Shown here piece after piece: positions 25,715 to 33,433 of a stretch of DNA of 64,000 nucleotides. This DNA is from Pseudomonadota bacterium. Lineage in GTDB: Bacteria; Pseudomonadota; Alphaproteobacteria; Sphingomonadales; Govanellaceae. How positions within the stretch are numbered: the first letter of the stretch is position 1; each line of letters opens with the position of its first letter. Under the pieces are notes generated by a model that saw nothing but the letters and a program-made list of their open reading frames with translations, was not told the origin of the DNA and searched no databases. A program made the translations under genes and the position numbers. The DNA is taken from NCBI GenBank assembly GCA_003577275.1, contig QEVO01000009.1:52920-116919 (forward strand), in the 5' to 3' direction.

Positions 25715-26722
25715 ATGAACTCCATTTCACGTCCCATGAAGCCCGAGGTGATGCAGCGCGGCGAGCCCATCCTGCCGCAATCGCCGGAAAACGGCTATGA
25801 CCAGAACTGGTACCCCATCTGCTATTCCTCCGAAGTCGAGCCGGACAAAATCTACGGCACCGAGTTCATGAACGGCCGCGTCATTGTCATACGCGATGCC
25901 GACGGCAAGGCCCATGTCATGAGCGCTTACTGCCGCCATCTGGGCGCGGATTTAAGCGACGGCGAGATCATCGGCGGTACGGTGCGCTGTCCCTATCACC
26001 ATTGGCGGTTTGATGCGCAAGGAACCTGCGTCGCCACGGCGGTAAAAGACAAGCCGCCGGCGAACGCCAAGCTGTTTCATTTTCCCACGGCGGAAGCCTT
26101 CGGCTTCGTGTGGGCCTTCAACGGCACGGAACCGCTTTATGAAGTGCCGCATTTCCCGATCCCGGAGGAAGGCCTGGAGTACCGCACGGAATTCAATGTG
26201 CTGACGCATCAGGACCATTTCATCCCTTATTCCAATTCCTCCGACATTCAGCATCTGATGGCGGTGCACAAGATCAATCTGGAGGTCAACCCGGAAGACG
26301 TGGAGATCTTTCCCCACCGCATGCACTATTTCCAGACCATGGACGTGCCCGGCATAGGAAAATTGCGTCAGGAAGTGTTCGTGTTCGGCACCAACTGCGT
26401 CATCTTCATGTCGCAGTTCTTAGGCCGGCCAGTATTGAACATGTCATCGGGCAAGGCGCTGCCGGGGCATCGGACGCTGCACACCATGATCACCGCGACG
26501 CCCAAAGGCACCGGCCAGCCCGGCGAGGCGGAGCAGATCGACCTTGCCTTGTCGGAAGGCATGCGGTTCGGCAATCAGCTCTTCAATGAAGACATGACCA
26601 TCATGAAGCATCTGAAATTCCGCCGCGATTTGCTCACCCATTCCGACCGCATGCTGGCGCGTTATCTGGACTATGTGCGCGCCTACCCGCGCACCAGCAT
26701 CGCCTGCGATATGATCGCGTAA
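25715..26722 (+). CDS. Rieske non-heme iron oxygenase, alpha subunit type
   Basis: A 335-residue ring-hydroxylating or demethylating oxygenase. The Rieske [2Fe-2S] motif C73-R-H75 and C92-P-Y-H95 lies at the N-terminal side. The mononuclear iron site follows as N-S-S-D177-I-Q-H180-L-M-A-V-H185, with the bridging aspartate present, so it should be active. Its length suits KshA- or vanillate-demethylase-like oxygenases rather than classic benzoate dioxygenases. No ferredoxin or reductase gene is nearby, so electrons must come from elsewhere. A strong terminator follows. Confidence 0.92.
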   Translation: MNSISRPMKPEVMQRGEPILPQSPENGYDQNWYPICYSSEVEPDKIYGTEFMNGRVIVIRDADGKAHVMSAYCRHLGADLSDGEIIGGTVRCPYHHWRFDAQGTCVATAVKDKPPANAKLFHFPTAEAFGFVWAFNGTEPLYEVPHFPIPEEGLEYRTEFNVLTHQDHFIPYSNSSDIQHLMAVHKINLEVNPEDVEIFPHRMHYFQTMDVPGIGKLRQEVFVFGTNCVIFMSQFLGRPVLNMSSGKALPGHRTLHTMITATPKGTGQPGEAEQIDLALSEGMRFGNQLFNEDMTIMKHLKFRRDLLTHSDRMLARYLDYVRAYPRTSIACDMIA

Positions 26723-26744
26723 GTTTTTTTCAAGATCACAGCGC

Positions 26745-26774
26745 AGAAGGGGCGGCCGTTGCGCCGCCCCTTCT
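26745..26774 (+). terminator. Rho-independent terminator after Rieske gene
   Basis: A perfect 12-bp stem, AGAAGGGGCGGC and GCCGCCCCTTCT, with a six-base loop and a following CTTTTC. It lies 22 bp past the Rieske stop and 33 bp from the convergent TonB receptor stop, so it may serve both. Confidence 0.85.
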
Positions 26775-26806
26775 CTTTTCGCCAGCCTTCGCTGTCAATT
26801 AGCGCC

Positions 26807-29038
26807 TTAAAACTTCTTCTTGACGCTGGCGCCCCATTCCCGCGGCCGGCCATAGAAGGCTTCGGTGGTGCCAAAGCTGGTCAGCGCCTGCAAGCCGTTG
26901 GCGATATATTTCTTATCCGTCAGGTTGGTGCCGAATAGTGACGCCTCCCAACCGCCCTCCGCATGCTCAAAGGTGATGCGAGCGTTGAACAGGCTGTAGC
27001 CGGGCTGGGCGATGGATTCGGCGTTGGTTGGCTCCTGATAGACCTTGCTGATGTAGGACCAATCGCCGCGCAGGATCAGCGACCCCACATTGCCAACCGG
27101 GGCCGCATACTGAATACTGGCGTTGGCGGTCCATTCGGGCGTCTTCGGCCACACCGTGTTGGCATTCACCTCGGTGACAAGGGGATCGAGATTTTTCAGC
27201 TTGAAATCGATATAACCAAAGCCGCCCGATATATCGAGACCCTCCGCCGGCTTTGCCGTGATTTCCGCTTCCACGCCCTTTACCTCGGCGTCGCCGGCAT
27301 TGGAGGCGATGAGCTGCAAGGCTCCCAGATCATCGACGCTCACCGCCGTCAGTTGAATATCAGTGTAATCGTTATAGAAAGCCGAGATATTCACCCGCAG
27401 CCGACGATTGAGCCAGTCGGACTTCACGCCCACCTCGAACGCCGTCACGTATTCCGGATCATAGGCGCTCACCGAACCTTCGTTGATGGGACGGCCATTG
27501 AATCCGCCGCTTTTGAAGCCGCGGGACACTGACGCATAAGTCAGCAAATCTTCCGTCCATTTGTAATCGATGCTGCCCATGGGCGTGAAGGATTTCCAGG
27601 TATCGCCGACGGAGCCGATGAAAATCGGCACGCCGCTGTTTACCTTGACGTGGCTTAGCCGATAGTCCTTCTTTTCATAGCTGTAGCGCGCGCCCACCGT
27701 GACGCTGAGCTGCGTCGTCAGGTCATAGGACGCCTGCCCGAACGCGGCATAGCTTTTGATATCGATTTCATTGTTGATGGTAAAATCAAGATCAAGCGCG
27801 GGATTGATGGGATTGCCGGGACCGCCGGGGGCCGTGGGATTGGCGAGCGGCGAGCCATCCAGCGGCCCGGGCAGCGCCTCCAGCGCGTCAAACAGTCCGG
27901 ACGCCAGCCTGACGTCGTTATGATCGCGGCCGAACTCGTCGAAATAAAACACCCCGACGACCCACTTCAGCCGATCATCCGCGCCAACGCCGTCCAGTTG
28001 GAATTCCTGGCTGATCTGCGTCTGGTCCTGCACCTGATCAGTATGAACATAGGCGTTGGGCGATCCATCGCCGTCGCGGCCGAACAGCGCATCCATTTCG
28101 CGATAGGCGGTGATCGACTTGAAGCCGATACTCTCGCTGATTTTCCAATCCACCGCCATGCTGACTCCCCAGGCATCAAGATCGCTGTGGTTGGGTCCGG
28201 TGGCATAGGTGACGAAGGGGTCATCGGTAATGAAATCCGTACTCATGGGATAAGGCGATCCCACCAACAGATTCCATAAGAACGGCACCGGGCTTTGCCC
28301 GCGGGCGGTGACATCGAATTCCATCAGCGCGGTGGGCACCGATTCCTCCCGCTCGCGGGTGTAATCAGCGCTCAAATCGACGGTCACCGTCTCTGAAGCG
28401 ATCCAGCGCAGCGCCAGACGGCCGGCTGCTTGATTTTCATTGCCTGCTCTGTCAATCAGCTCATCGGTGCCGTATTCCAGCCGCTTGCCATAGCCGTCCC
28501 GGTCCTTGGACGAGACCGACGCCTTGGCGAACAATCTGTCATTGATCGCTACGTTGAAGCTGCCCCGCGCATCGAGGCGATTGTAGCTGCCGATGGTGGC
28601 TTCGGCATGGCCGCTGGTCTCCTGGCTCGGCTTTGTCGAGGTGACGCTGATGGCGCCGCCGATGGTGTTCTTGCCAAAGAGCGTCCCTTGCGGCCCGCGC
28701 AGCACTTCGATGCGCTCCGGGTCCAAGAGATCAAGCACGCCGCCCAGACTGCGCGGCAGATAGACGCCGTCAATGTAAATGCCAACGCCGGGATCGGTGG
28801 TGAACAGAAAATCCTGCTGGCCGATGCCGCGAATATAGATCTGCAGGTTGCTGCCGCCGCCGCTGCCGCCCGGCGCGGTGCTCATCACCACGTTGGGAAC
28901 AAAGGCGCCAACCTCCGCGAGGTTGGTCAAGCTGCGCCGATCCAGCTCATTGGCGGTAAAAGCGGTAATGGCGATGGGCGTTTCCTGCAGGCGTTCCTCC
29001 CGCCGACGGGCGGTGACGGTGATCTCCTCCAGTCCCAT
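26807..29038 (-). CDS. TonB-dependent receptor (second copy), start disrupted
   Basis: 743 codons encode a full mature receptor: M-G-L-E-E-I-T-V-T-A-R-R-R, a plug (Y-I-R-G-I-G-Q-Q-D, I-E-V-L-R-G-P-Q-G-T-L-F-G-K-N-T) and a barrel ending in S-V-K-K-K-F. It resembles the receptor at 18014. No signal peptide precedes it in frame; one lies just upstream in another frame (29039-29154). As it stands the protein would not be exported. Either a one-base sequencing error or a recent frameshift explains this. It is oriented toward the Rieske gene and belongs to the same catabolic block. Confidence 0.88.
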   Translation of the reverse strand: MGLEEITVTARRREERLQETPIAITAFTANELDRRSLTNLAEVGAFVPNVVMSTAPGGSGGGSNLQIYIRGIGQQDFLFTTDPGVGIYIDGVYLPRSLGGVLDLLDPERIEVLRGPQGTLFGKNTIGGAISVTSTKPSQETSGHAEATIGSYNRLDARGSFNVAINDRLFAKASVSSKDRDGYGKRLEYGTDELIDRAGNENQAAGRLALRWIASETVTVDLSADYTREREESVPTALMEFDVTARGQSPVPFLWNLLVGSPYPMSTDFITDDPFVTYATGPNHSDLDAWGVSMAVDWKISESIGFKSITAYREMDALFGRDGDGSPNAYVHTDQVQDQTQISQEFQLDGVGADDRLKWVVGVFYFDEFGRDHNDVRLASGLFDALEALPGPLDGSPLANPTAPGGPGNPINPALDLDFTINNEIDIKSYAAFGQASYDLTTQLSVTVGARYSYEKKDYRLSHVKVNSGVPIFIGSVGDTWKSFTPMGSIDYKWTEDLLTYASVSRGFKSGGFNGRPINEGSVSAYDPEYVTAFEVGVKSDWLNRRLRVNISAFYNDYTDIQLTAVSVDDLGALQLIASNAGDAEVKGVEAEITAKPAEGLDISGGFGYIDFKLKNLDPLVTEVNANTVWPKTPEWTANASIQYAAPVGNVGSLILRGDWSYISKVYQEPTNAESIAQPGYSLFNARITFEHAEGGWEASLFGTNLTDKKYIANGLQALTSFGTTEAFYGRPREWGASVKKKF

Positions 29039-29154
29039 ACTCGATGCGCCGGCGTCGGCGCGGCCAGCACGAAAGCCCCGGCAAGAAGCAGATAGAGGGC
29101 CGTCGAGCGCCGCCCGGCGTTATCGTATAAACTCGTCATTTTCTCTTGGCGCAT
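29039..29154 (-). pseudogene. out-of-frame signal peptide of the second TonB receptor
   Basis: From ATG at 29154, with GGAGG 6-7 nt upstream, the frame reads M-R-Q-E-K-M-T-S-L-Y and a hydrophobic stretch A-L-Y-L-L-L-A-G-A-F-V-L-A-A. It then passes into nonsense relative to the receptor. Switching frame near 29062 continues as R-A-D-A-G-A-S-S-M-G-L-E-E-I, a plausible cleavage region and mature start. So the original start of the receptor gene is here. Confidence 0.75.
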
Positions 29155-29519
29155 GCTTGTTTCCTCCCATTTTTCACCATCAAGGGGCATCCATATCCCC
29201 GCTAAATGCGGGCGGATAATCCCAGGAAAAAAATATCATCGCCATTCCGGGAGGAATAATAGCGAGTACTACTCAATATAAAGGCAGGCCTTAGGGGATT
29301 TTCGTCATCGCCAGCGCGACCGGGACTGTGCTATGGTTGGACTGTGAAGTTCCGGCAATAATCGACTATCTCATTTAAATTCTTATGGTATTTCAATGAG
29401 ATATGTTTTTGTCGCCGGGACGGCGTAAAACAAGAAAAAAGCTTCAGATATCGACCCCCCTCGCCGATCGATTGGGAAGTTGGGCGAGGGTTTACGCCAT
29501 CGCTTAAGGGAGGGCGGCC
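29155..29519. promoter_or_regulatory. divergent promoter region with a 9-bp inverted repeat
   Basis: No gene is seen in these 365 bp between the second TonB receptor and the luxR-type gene. The clearest structure is TATCTCATT (29367-29375) and its exact complement AATGAGATA (29395-29403), 19 bp apart, about 117 bp upstream of the luxR start. It could be a regulator dyad or a hairpin in the leader. Confidence 0.45.
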
Positions 29520-30614
29520 ATGGCCATGCTCTATGGCAAGAACACGGATAAGCTTCTCGAGCTTTACGAGGGCATTCTTTCCTGCCGCCACTATAGGGAG
29601 CTTGATAAAAAAGTGCTGGCTCCCATGGCGCGATACCTGGAAGCGGAAACCGGCTGTTTCATCCAGTTTCTGCACAACGGCGAGCACGGCATACGCATCG
29701 GGCACAGCGCGCATCATCACGTGCACCCTGATCTGCATGCCCAATACACCAAACACTTTTTCCGCCTCGACCCAGGCGCCGACTCCGGCTTGTTGCCGGC
29801 GCACCAATTGACGAACGTTTATTTCACTTCAGATATTTGCGACTATAGCAAGCTGATGGTGGGCGAGTTTTATAATGATTTCCTGCGGCCAACCCGCATC
29901 CATCATATCATGATCATGGCCTTGCGGTTTGATCCGTCATCGGGCGAGAGACTGGTGGTGGGATTTCAGCGCCCGCACTCGGTTTCGCCCTTTCTCGCGG
30001 AACATAAAGCGCGTCTGGCAAGCCTTTCCACCGTACTCAGCGCCGCCTTGCGCAGCCTGTCGATGCAAGAAGCGCTGACGGTTCGCAGTGAAGCGCTCCA
30101 TGAGCTGGAAGACGCCAATCCGCAAACCGGCATCGCCTTCTTCGATGAACACTTATCCCTGTTATACAGCAATCCGCGCGCGTTGGCGGACTTGCAGATC
30201 ACCGAGAGCAGCGAGGCGGGAGGCGCACGCGGCAGCCGGCTGGAGGCCATCGGCAGAAGCTGCCATGCGCTGGCGTCGAAGGGCAAGGGCGAGCGCGCCT
30301 TGAATCTGAACTTCAGCACCCTGGACGATTTGCAGGCGGAAGTGAAAATGCGAACCTTGCCCGATGGCCGTCCGTTTTTTTCCGTTCACACCAGCACGGC
30401 GGGCGAAGAAGCCAGCTTTCTTGAACGCTGCGCGCACTACGATATCACCAGCCGAGAGATCGATATCATCCGGTTGTTGCGCACCGGCATGTCCAATGCC
30501 GAAATCGCCGCCCGTCTCTTCCGCAGCGTGCGCACCATCGAAAACCATTTGCGCTCAATCTACAGCAAGACCGGCGTCAATCGCCGCACCCAGCTCCTCA
30601 GCCGCCTGCGCTGA
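29520..30614 (+). CDS. LuxR-family transcriptional regulator
   Basis: A 364-residue regulator. The C-terminal 60 residues are a LuxR/FixJ helix-turn-helix: Y-D-I-T-S-R-E-I-D-I-I-R-L-L, then M-S-N-A-E-I-A-A-R-L-F-R-S-V-R-T-I-E-N-H-L. The long N-terminal part shows no receiver domain and no acyl-homoserine-lactone pocket that I can recognise; a GAF- or PAS-like fold is possible. GGGAGGG lies just upstream of the start. It stands beside a TonB receptor and a hydrolase, so it probably regulates part of the catabolic block. The signal is unknown. Confidence 0.87.
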   Translation: MAMLYGKNTDKLLELYEGILSCRHYRELDKKVLAPMARYLEAETGCFIQFLHNGEHGIRIGHSAHHHVHPDLHAQYTKHFFRLDPGADSGLLPAHQLTNVYFTSDICDYSKLMVGEFYNDFLRPTRIHHIMIMALRFDPSSGERLVVGFQRPHSVSPFLAEHKARLASLSTVLSAALRSLSMQEALTVRSEALHELEDANPQTGIAFFDEHLSLLYSNPRALADLQITESSEAGGARGSRLEAIGRSCHALASKGKGERALNLNFSTLDDLQAEVKMRTLPDGRPFFSVHTSTAGEEASFLERCAHYDITSREIDIIRLLRTGMSNAEIAARLFRSVRTIENHLRSIYSKTGVNRRTQLLSRLR

Positions 30615-30700
30615 AAGCCGCTTGATGCTCTGAGTATATCCCGTCATTGGCTAGCGAGCGCCGCCGTGCACCATAAGACCATCAGCGCCGATAGCGAGGG

Positions 30701-31687
30701 ATGGTCATGACGGTAGGGATGGGAAGCAACCCGACGATCTTGGATAGCCAGACGGCGGCGCTGTTGGCCAGCGTCGCGGCCAGCGGCAACCCGCCGCTTT
30801 ATGAGCAATCCGTCGACGAGGCGCGCCAGGGGTTGGCCGCCTTCTCCCTGGCCATGGCGCCGCCCAGCCGTCCCGTGGCGCGGGTGGAGGACGGCTCCAT
30901 CCCCGGCGGCGGCGGCTCGCTGTCCGTACGCATTTACTGGCCCATCGCCAAAGCCACCCGGGACAAGCCGGCCACCCTGCTTTATTTTCACGGCGGCGGT
31001 TTCGCGCTGGGCGATCTCGATACCCATGACGCCATCTGTCGTCATTTATGCGATGACGGCTATGCCGTGGTCATCAGCGTCGATTATCGCCGGCCGCCGG
31101 AGCACAAGTTCCCCGCCGCCGTCGAGGATTGCTATGCCGCCTTATGCTGGGCGGCGGAGGAGACGGATATCCTGGGCGGCGATCGCCACCGCCTGATCGT
31201 CGCCGGCGACAGCGCCGGCGGCAATCTGGCGGCGGTCATGGCCCTGATGGCCCGCGACCGGCATGGGCCGAAGATCGCGCTGCAAATCCTGATCTACCCG
31301 GTAACCGACATGGACCCCGCCTATGAAACGCCCTCGCGGCGCGACTTTGGCGGCGGCGATTATTTTCTCTCGATCAAGGACATGGTGTGGCTGGCCGAGC
31401 TTTATGCCGTAACCAGGACAGACCTTGCCACCCCCTACATGTCGCCGCGGCGGGCGGCGTCCCATGCCAACCTGCCGCCGGCGATCATCCTCACCGCCGG
31501 CTGCGACCCTTTATGCGATGAAGGCAAAGACTATGCCGATCGGCTGCAGGCCGCCAGCGTGCCGGTGACCTACAAATGCTACGAGCACACCATTCACGGC
31601 TTCATCTCCTTTGCCGGCGGCATCGACGCTGGCAAGGACGCCCTGGCCTTTTTAAGCAAAAGAGTGCGGTCAGACCGCAATCTATAA
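30701..31687 (+). CDS. HSL-family alpha/beta hydrolase (esterase)
   Basis: A 328-residue esterase or lipase of the hormone-sensitive-lipase group with all catalytic parts: H-G-G-G-F oxyanion motif, nucleophile elbow G-D-S-A-G-G-N, acid in G-C-D-P-L-C-D-E-G, and histidine in T-I-H-G-F. It acts on short or medium acyl esters and has no signal peptide. GAGGG suits the ATG at 30707 better than that at 30701. It contrasts with the paralogous hydrolase at 20548, which lacks the serine. It is the last gene before the second tRNA-Glu. Confidence 0.92.
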   Translation: MVMTVGMGSNPTILDSQTAALLASVAASGNPPLYEQSVDEARQGLAAFSLAMAPPSRPVARVEDGSIPGGGGSLSVRIYWPIAKATRDKPATLLYFHGGGFALGDLDTHDAICRHLCDDGYAVVISVDYRRPPEHKFPAAVEDCYAALCWAAEETDILGGDRHRLIVAGDSAGGNLAAVMALMARDRHGPKIALQILIYPVTDMDPAYETPSRRDFGGGDYFLSIKDMVWLAELYAVTRTDLATPYMSPRRAASHANLPPAIILTAGCDPLCDEGKDYADRLQAASVPVTYKCYEHTIHGFISFAGGIDAGKDALAFLSKRVRSDRNL

Positions 31688-31694
31688 GGTAAGG

Positions 31695-31770
31695 TGGCGA
31701 CCCCTACGGGACTCGAACCCGTGTTACCGCCGTGAGAGGGCGATGTCCTAGGCCACTAGACGAAGGGGTC
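31695..31770 (-). tRNA. gltU: tRNA-Glu (CUC anticodon)
   Basis: 76 nt with encoded CCA and the same arms as the tRNA-Glu at 16807-16882. The only difference is in the anticodon loop, where CTCTCAC gives CTC instead of TTC. Both genes point the same way, 14,888 bp apart. Confidence 0.97.
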
Positions 31771-31971
31771 GGGACTAGCAAGGCCCCTGATGTGGCGGTT
31801 TTTTCAGCGATCGTCAAGGCCCTGCCATTAACTATGACCTTACGATAAATTGTCGGATTTTCTTACACCTTCTCGTGGGGTTTTTGGTTATCTTATTGAT
31901 TTACAAAATTAATTTATACGGCATTGATTTTGCATAAGTCATTAGCGAGTAAGTCTATTGAGGAGGGGGCA

Positions 31972-32517
31972 ATGTCCTTACGTAAAATGATGGCGGCGGT
32001 AGTACTGGCGACGCTTGCCATGACTGGGGCGGCGAACGCGGCCTATATTTATGTTGGCTCCTGGCATGTGGGCGACGGCCCGTTATGGGAAGATAACCCT
32101 GCAGTCTACACTGGCCAGGAAGTGGCGGCCCTACTGTTTGGCGGCAATCCTTCGGATTACGCCATTTCCACCATTTCGGCTGACCCCAATGACATCAACT
32201 TCCTGACCTTCCTCGACGGCTGGGCCAATAGCCAGTATCTTTTTGATCCCCAGCCGCACGATTGGTCCTATGACGCAGGCAACCCCGGCTATAATGATCC
32301 GGGCGGCACGGGTAGCGCCTATTCGGCTTATGTGCTCGATCACAGCTGCGGCAATCGTTATGTCGATATCGATAATCTCGTCTGTCCGTCTAACGATCCC
32401 TACATCAACTACGCCTTCCGGATCGAGAACGGCGTGGTGCCGGAACCCGCCACCCTTGGCGTCATCGGCATGGGGCTTGGCGCGTTGGGCTTGGCCGCGC
32501 GCCGTCGCCGCAAGTAA
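31972..32517 (+). CDS. PEP-CTERM exported protein
   Basis: A 181-residue secreted protein. It has a signal peptide (about 1-24, ending A-N-A-A) and an acidic, aromatic- and Gly/Asn-rich body. The PEP-CTERM sorting signal is V-P-E-P-A-T-L-G, then a hydrophobic helix and A-R-R-R-R-K. The signal is cut by an exosortase, and such proteins usually belong with exopolysaccharide or biofilm. Neither exosortase nor polysaccharide genes are in the window. AGGAGGGGG directly upstream fixes the start at 31972; the longer frame from 31924 is not supported. The body is not recognised. Confidence 0.9.
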   Translation: MSLRKMMAAVVLATLAMTGAANAAYIYVGSWHVGDGPLWEDNPAVYTGQEVAALLFGGNPSDYAISTISADPNDINFLTFLDGWANSQYLFDPQPHDWSYDAGNPGYNDPGGTGSAYSAYVLDHSCGNRYVDIDNLVCPSNDPYINYAFRIENGVVPEPATLGVIGMGLGALGLAARRRRK

Positions 32518-32542
32518 TTTTTCGGTCAGAGACTCCTGGATA

Positions 32543-32572
32543 ATAAACGGCGGCGTAACAGCCGCCGTTTAT
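32543..32572. terminator. bidirectional Rho-independent terminator
   Basis: A perfect 12-bp stem, ATAAACGGCGGC and GCCGCCGTTTAT, around a GTAACA loop, lies 26 bp after the PEP-CTERM stop and 16 bp before the convergent racemase stop. A/T bases at both feet let it act in both directions. Confidence 0.85.
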
Positions 32573-32587
32573 CATTCAATGTATTTG

Positions 32588-33325
32588 CTACTCTTTGCGT
32601 TTAGGAAATTCGTATCCCTTGTAAATTTTTTCCGGCGGGTAGGGGTACGCGTTCTTGGCGTGGCGCAAACCGCTGCGCACCAAAGTCGCCGCCGTCAGCA
32701 CGGTAAGCGGCAAGGCGTCGATCACCGGCACGTCATGTCCTCTCTCGCGCAATGCTCCCTCAAGCCGCCGGTCCAGGCCGGAAAAGCCGATGCAGCCGAG
32801 GATCAGCACATCGGCGTGATCCTGCTCCACCGCCGCGCGGGCGCGTTCAAGTAAAACATCGAATACCTTGGGATTCTGTTCGATCTCCAAAACTGGCACA
32901 TTGGCCGGACGCACCGAGGCCAAGCGGCTTTCCAGTCCATAATGGCGGGCATGATGCTCATAAGTCGGACGGCGGCGCGCCAGGGTTGGGATGACGCTGA
33001 ACTTGTGGCCGAGCATGGCGGCGTGATGCATCGCCGTCTCGCCAGGGCCGAGTACGGGTATTTTCACCGCCTCCCGCGCCTGGGCGACGCCGGGATTGCC
33101 CATGCAGAGAACGATCGCAGCCTCAGCGCCATTCGCCTCGGCTTCCATGGCGCGCAGAACTACATCGGGAGCCGCCAGGAGTTCGTCAAACTCGCTTTCG
33201 ATGGAGGCCGGACCATTGGTTATGAACGACTGCGAGAAGGTCAAGCCGAATTGCTTCAAGGGCTCCACCAGCGGCAGAGAATTGAATTCCGTCACCGTGG
33301 GAACGATCAAATGAATATGAGCCAT
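32588..33325 (-). CDS. Asp/Glu/hydantoin racemase family protein
   Basis: A 245-residue protein of the aspartate/glutamate racemase superfamily, which uses two cysteines as acid and base. They are C in V-L-C-M-G-N-P-G (about 84) and C in L-I-L-G-C-I-G-F (about 191). The G-P-G-E-T-A and S-V-I-P-T-L segments fit the hydantoin racemase group (AroM/HyuE-like). No hydantoinase or other partner is adjacent, so the substrate is uncertain. It is a single-gene unit between two convergent or divergent gaps. Confidence 0.85.
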   Translation of the reverse strand: MAHIHLIVPTVTEFNSLPLVEPLKQFGLTFSQSFITNGPASIESEFDELLAAPDVVLRAMEAEANGAEAAIVLCMGNPGVAQAREAVKIPVLGPGETAMHHAAMLGHKFSVIPTLARRRPTYEHHARHYGLESRLASVRPANVPVLEIEQNPKVFDVLLERARAAVEQDHADVLILGCIGFSGLDRRLEGALRERGHDVPVIDALPLTVLTAATLVRSGLRHAKNAYPYPPEKIYKGYEFPKRKE

Positions 33326-33433
33326 GAGCGTGGTCGTTATTAATCACGTCGATACGTGCTGGAGACTATAGAGACAGGCTGGCGGCTTGTGGACGCCCGT
33401 GATGGGTAGGTCGAAGAGTGGGAAGCAGCCGAG

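Noticed and set aside
29110..29124. CGTTATCGTAT here matches eleven bases around GntR site 1, suggesting a fourth operator before the second TonB receptor.
   Set aside because: It lacks the right-hand arm (continues ATAAACT) and lies inside the signal-peptide coding region, so it does not meet the TNGTNNNACNA form.
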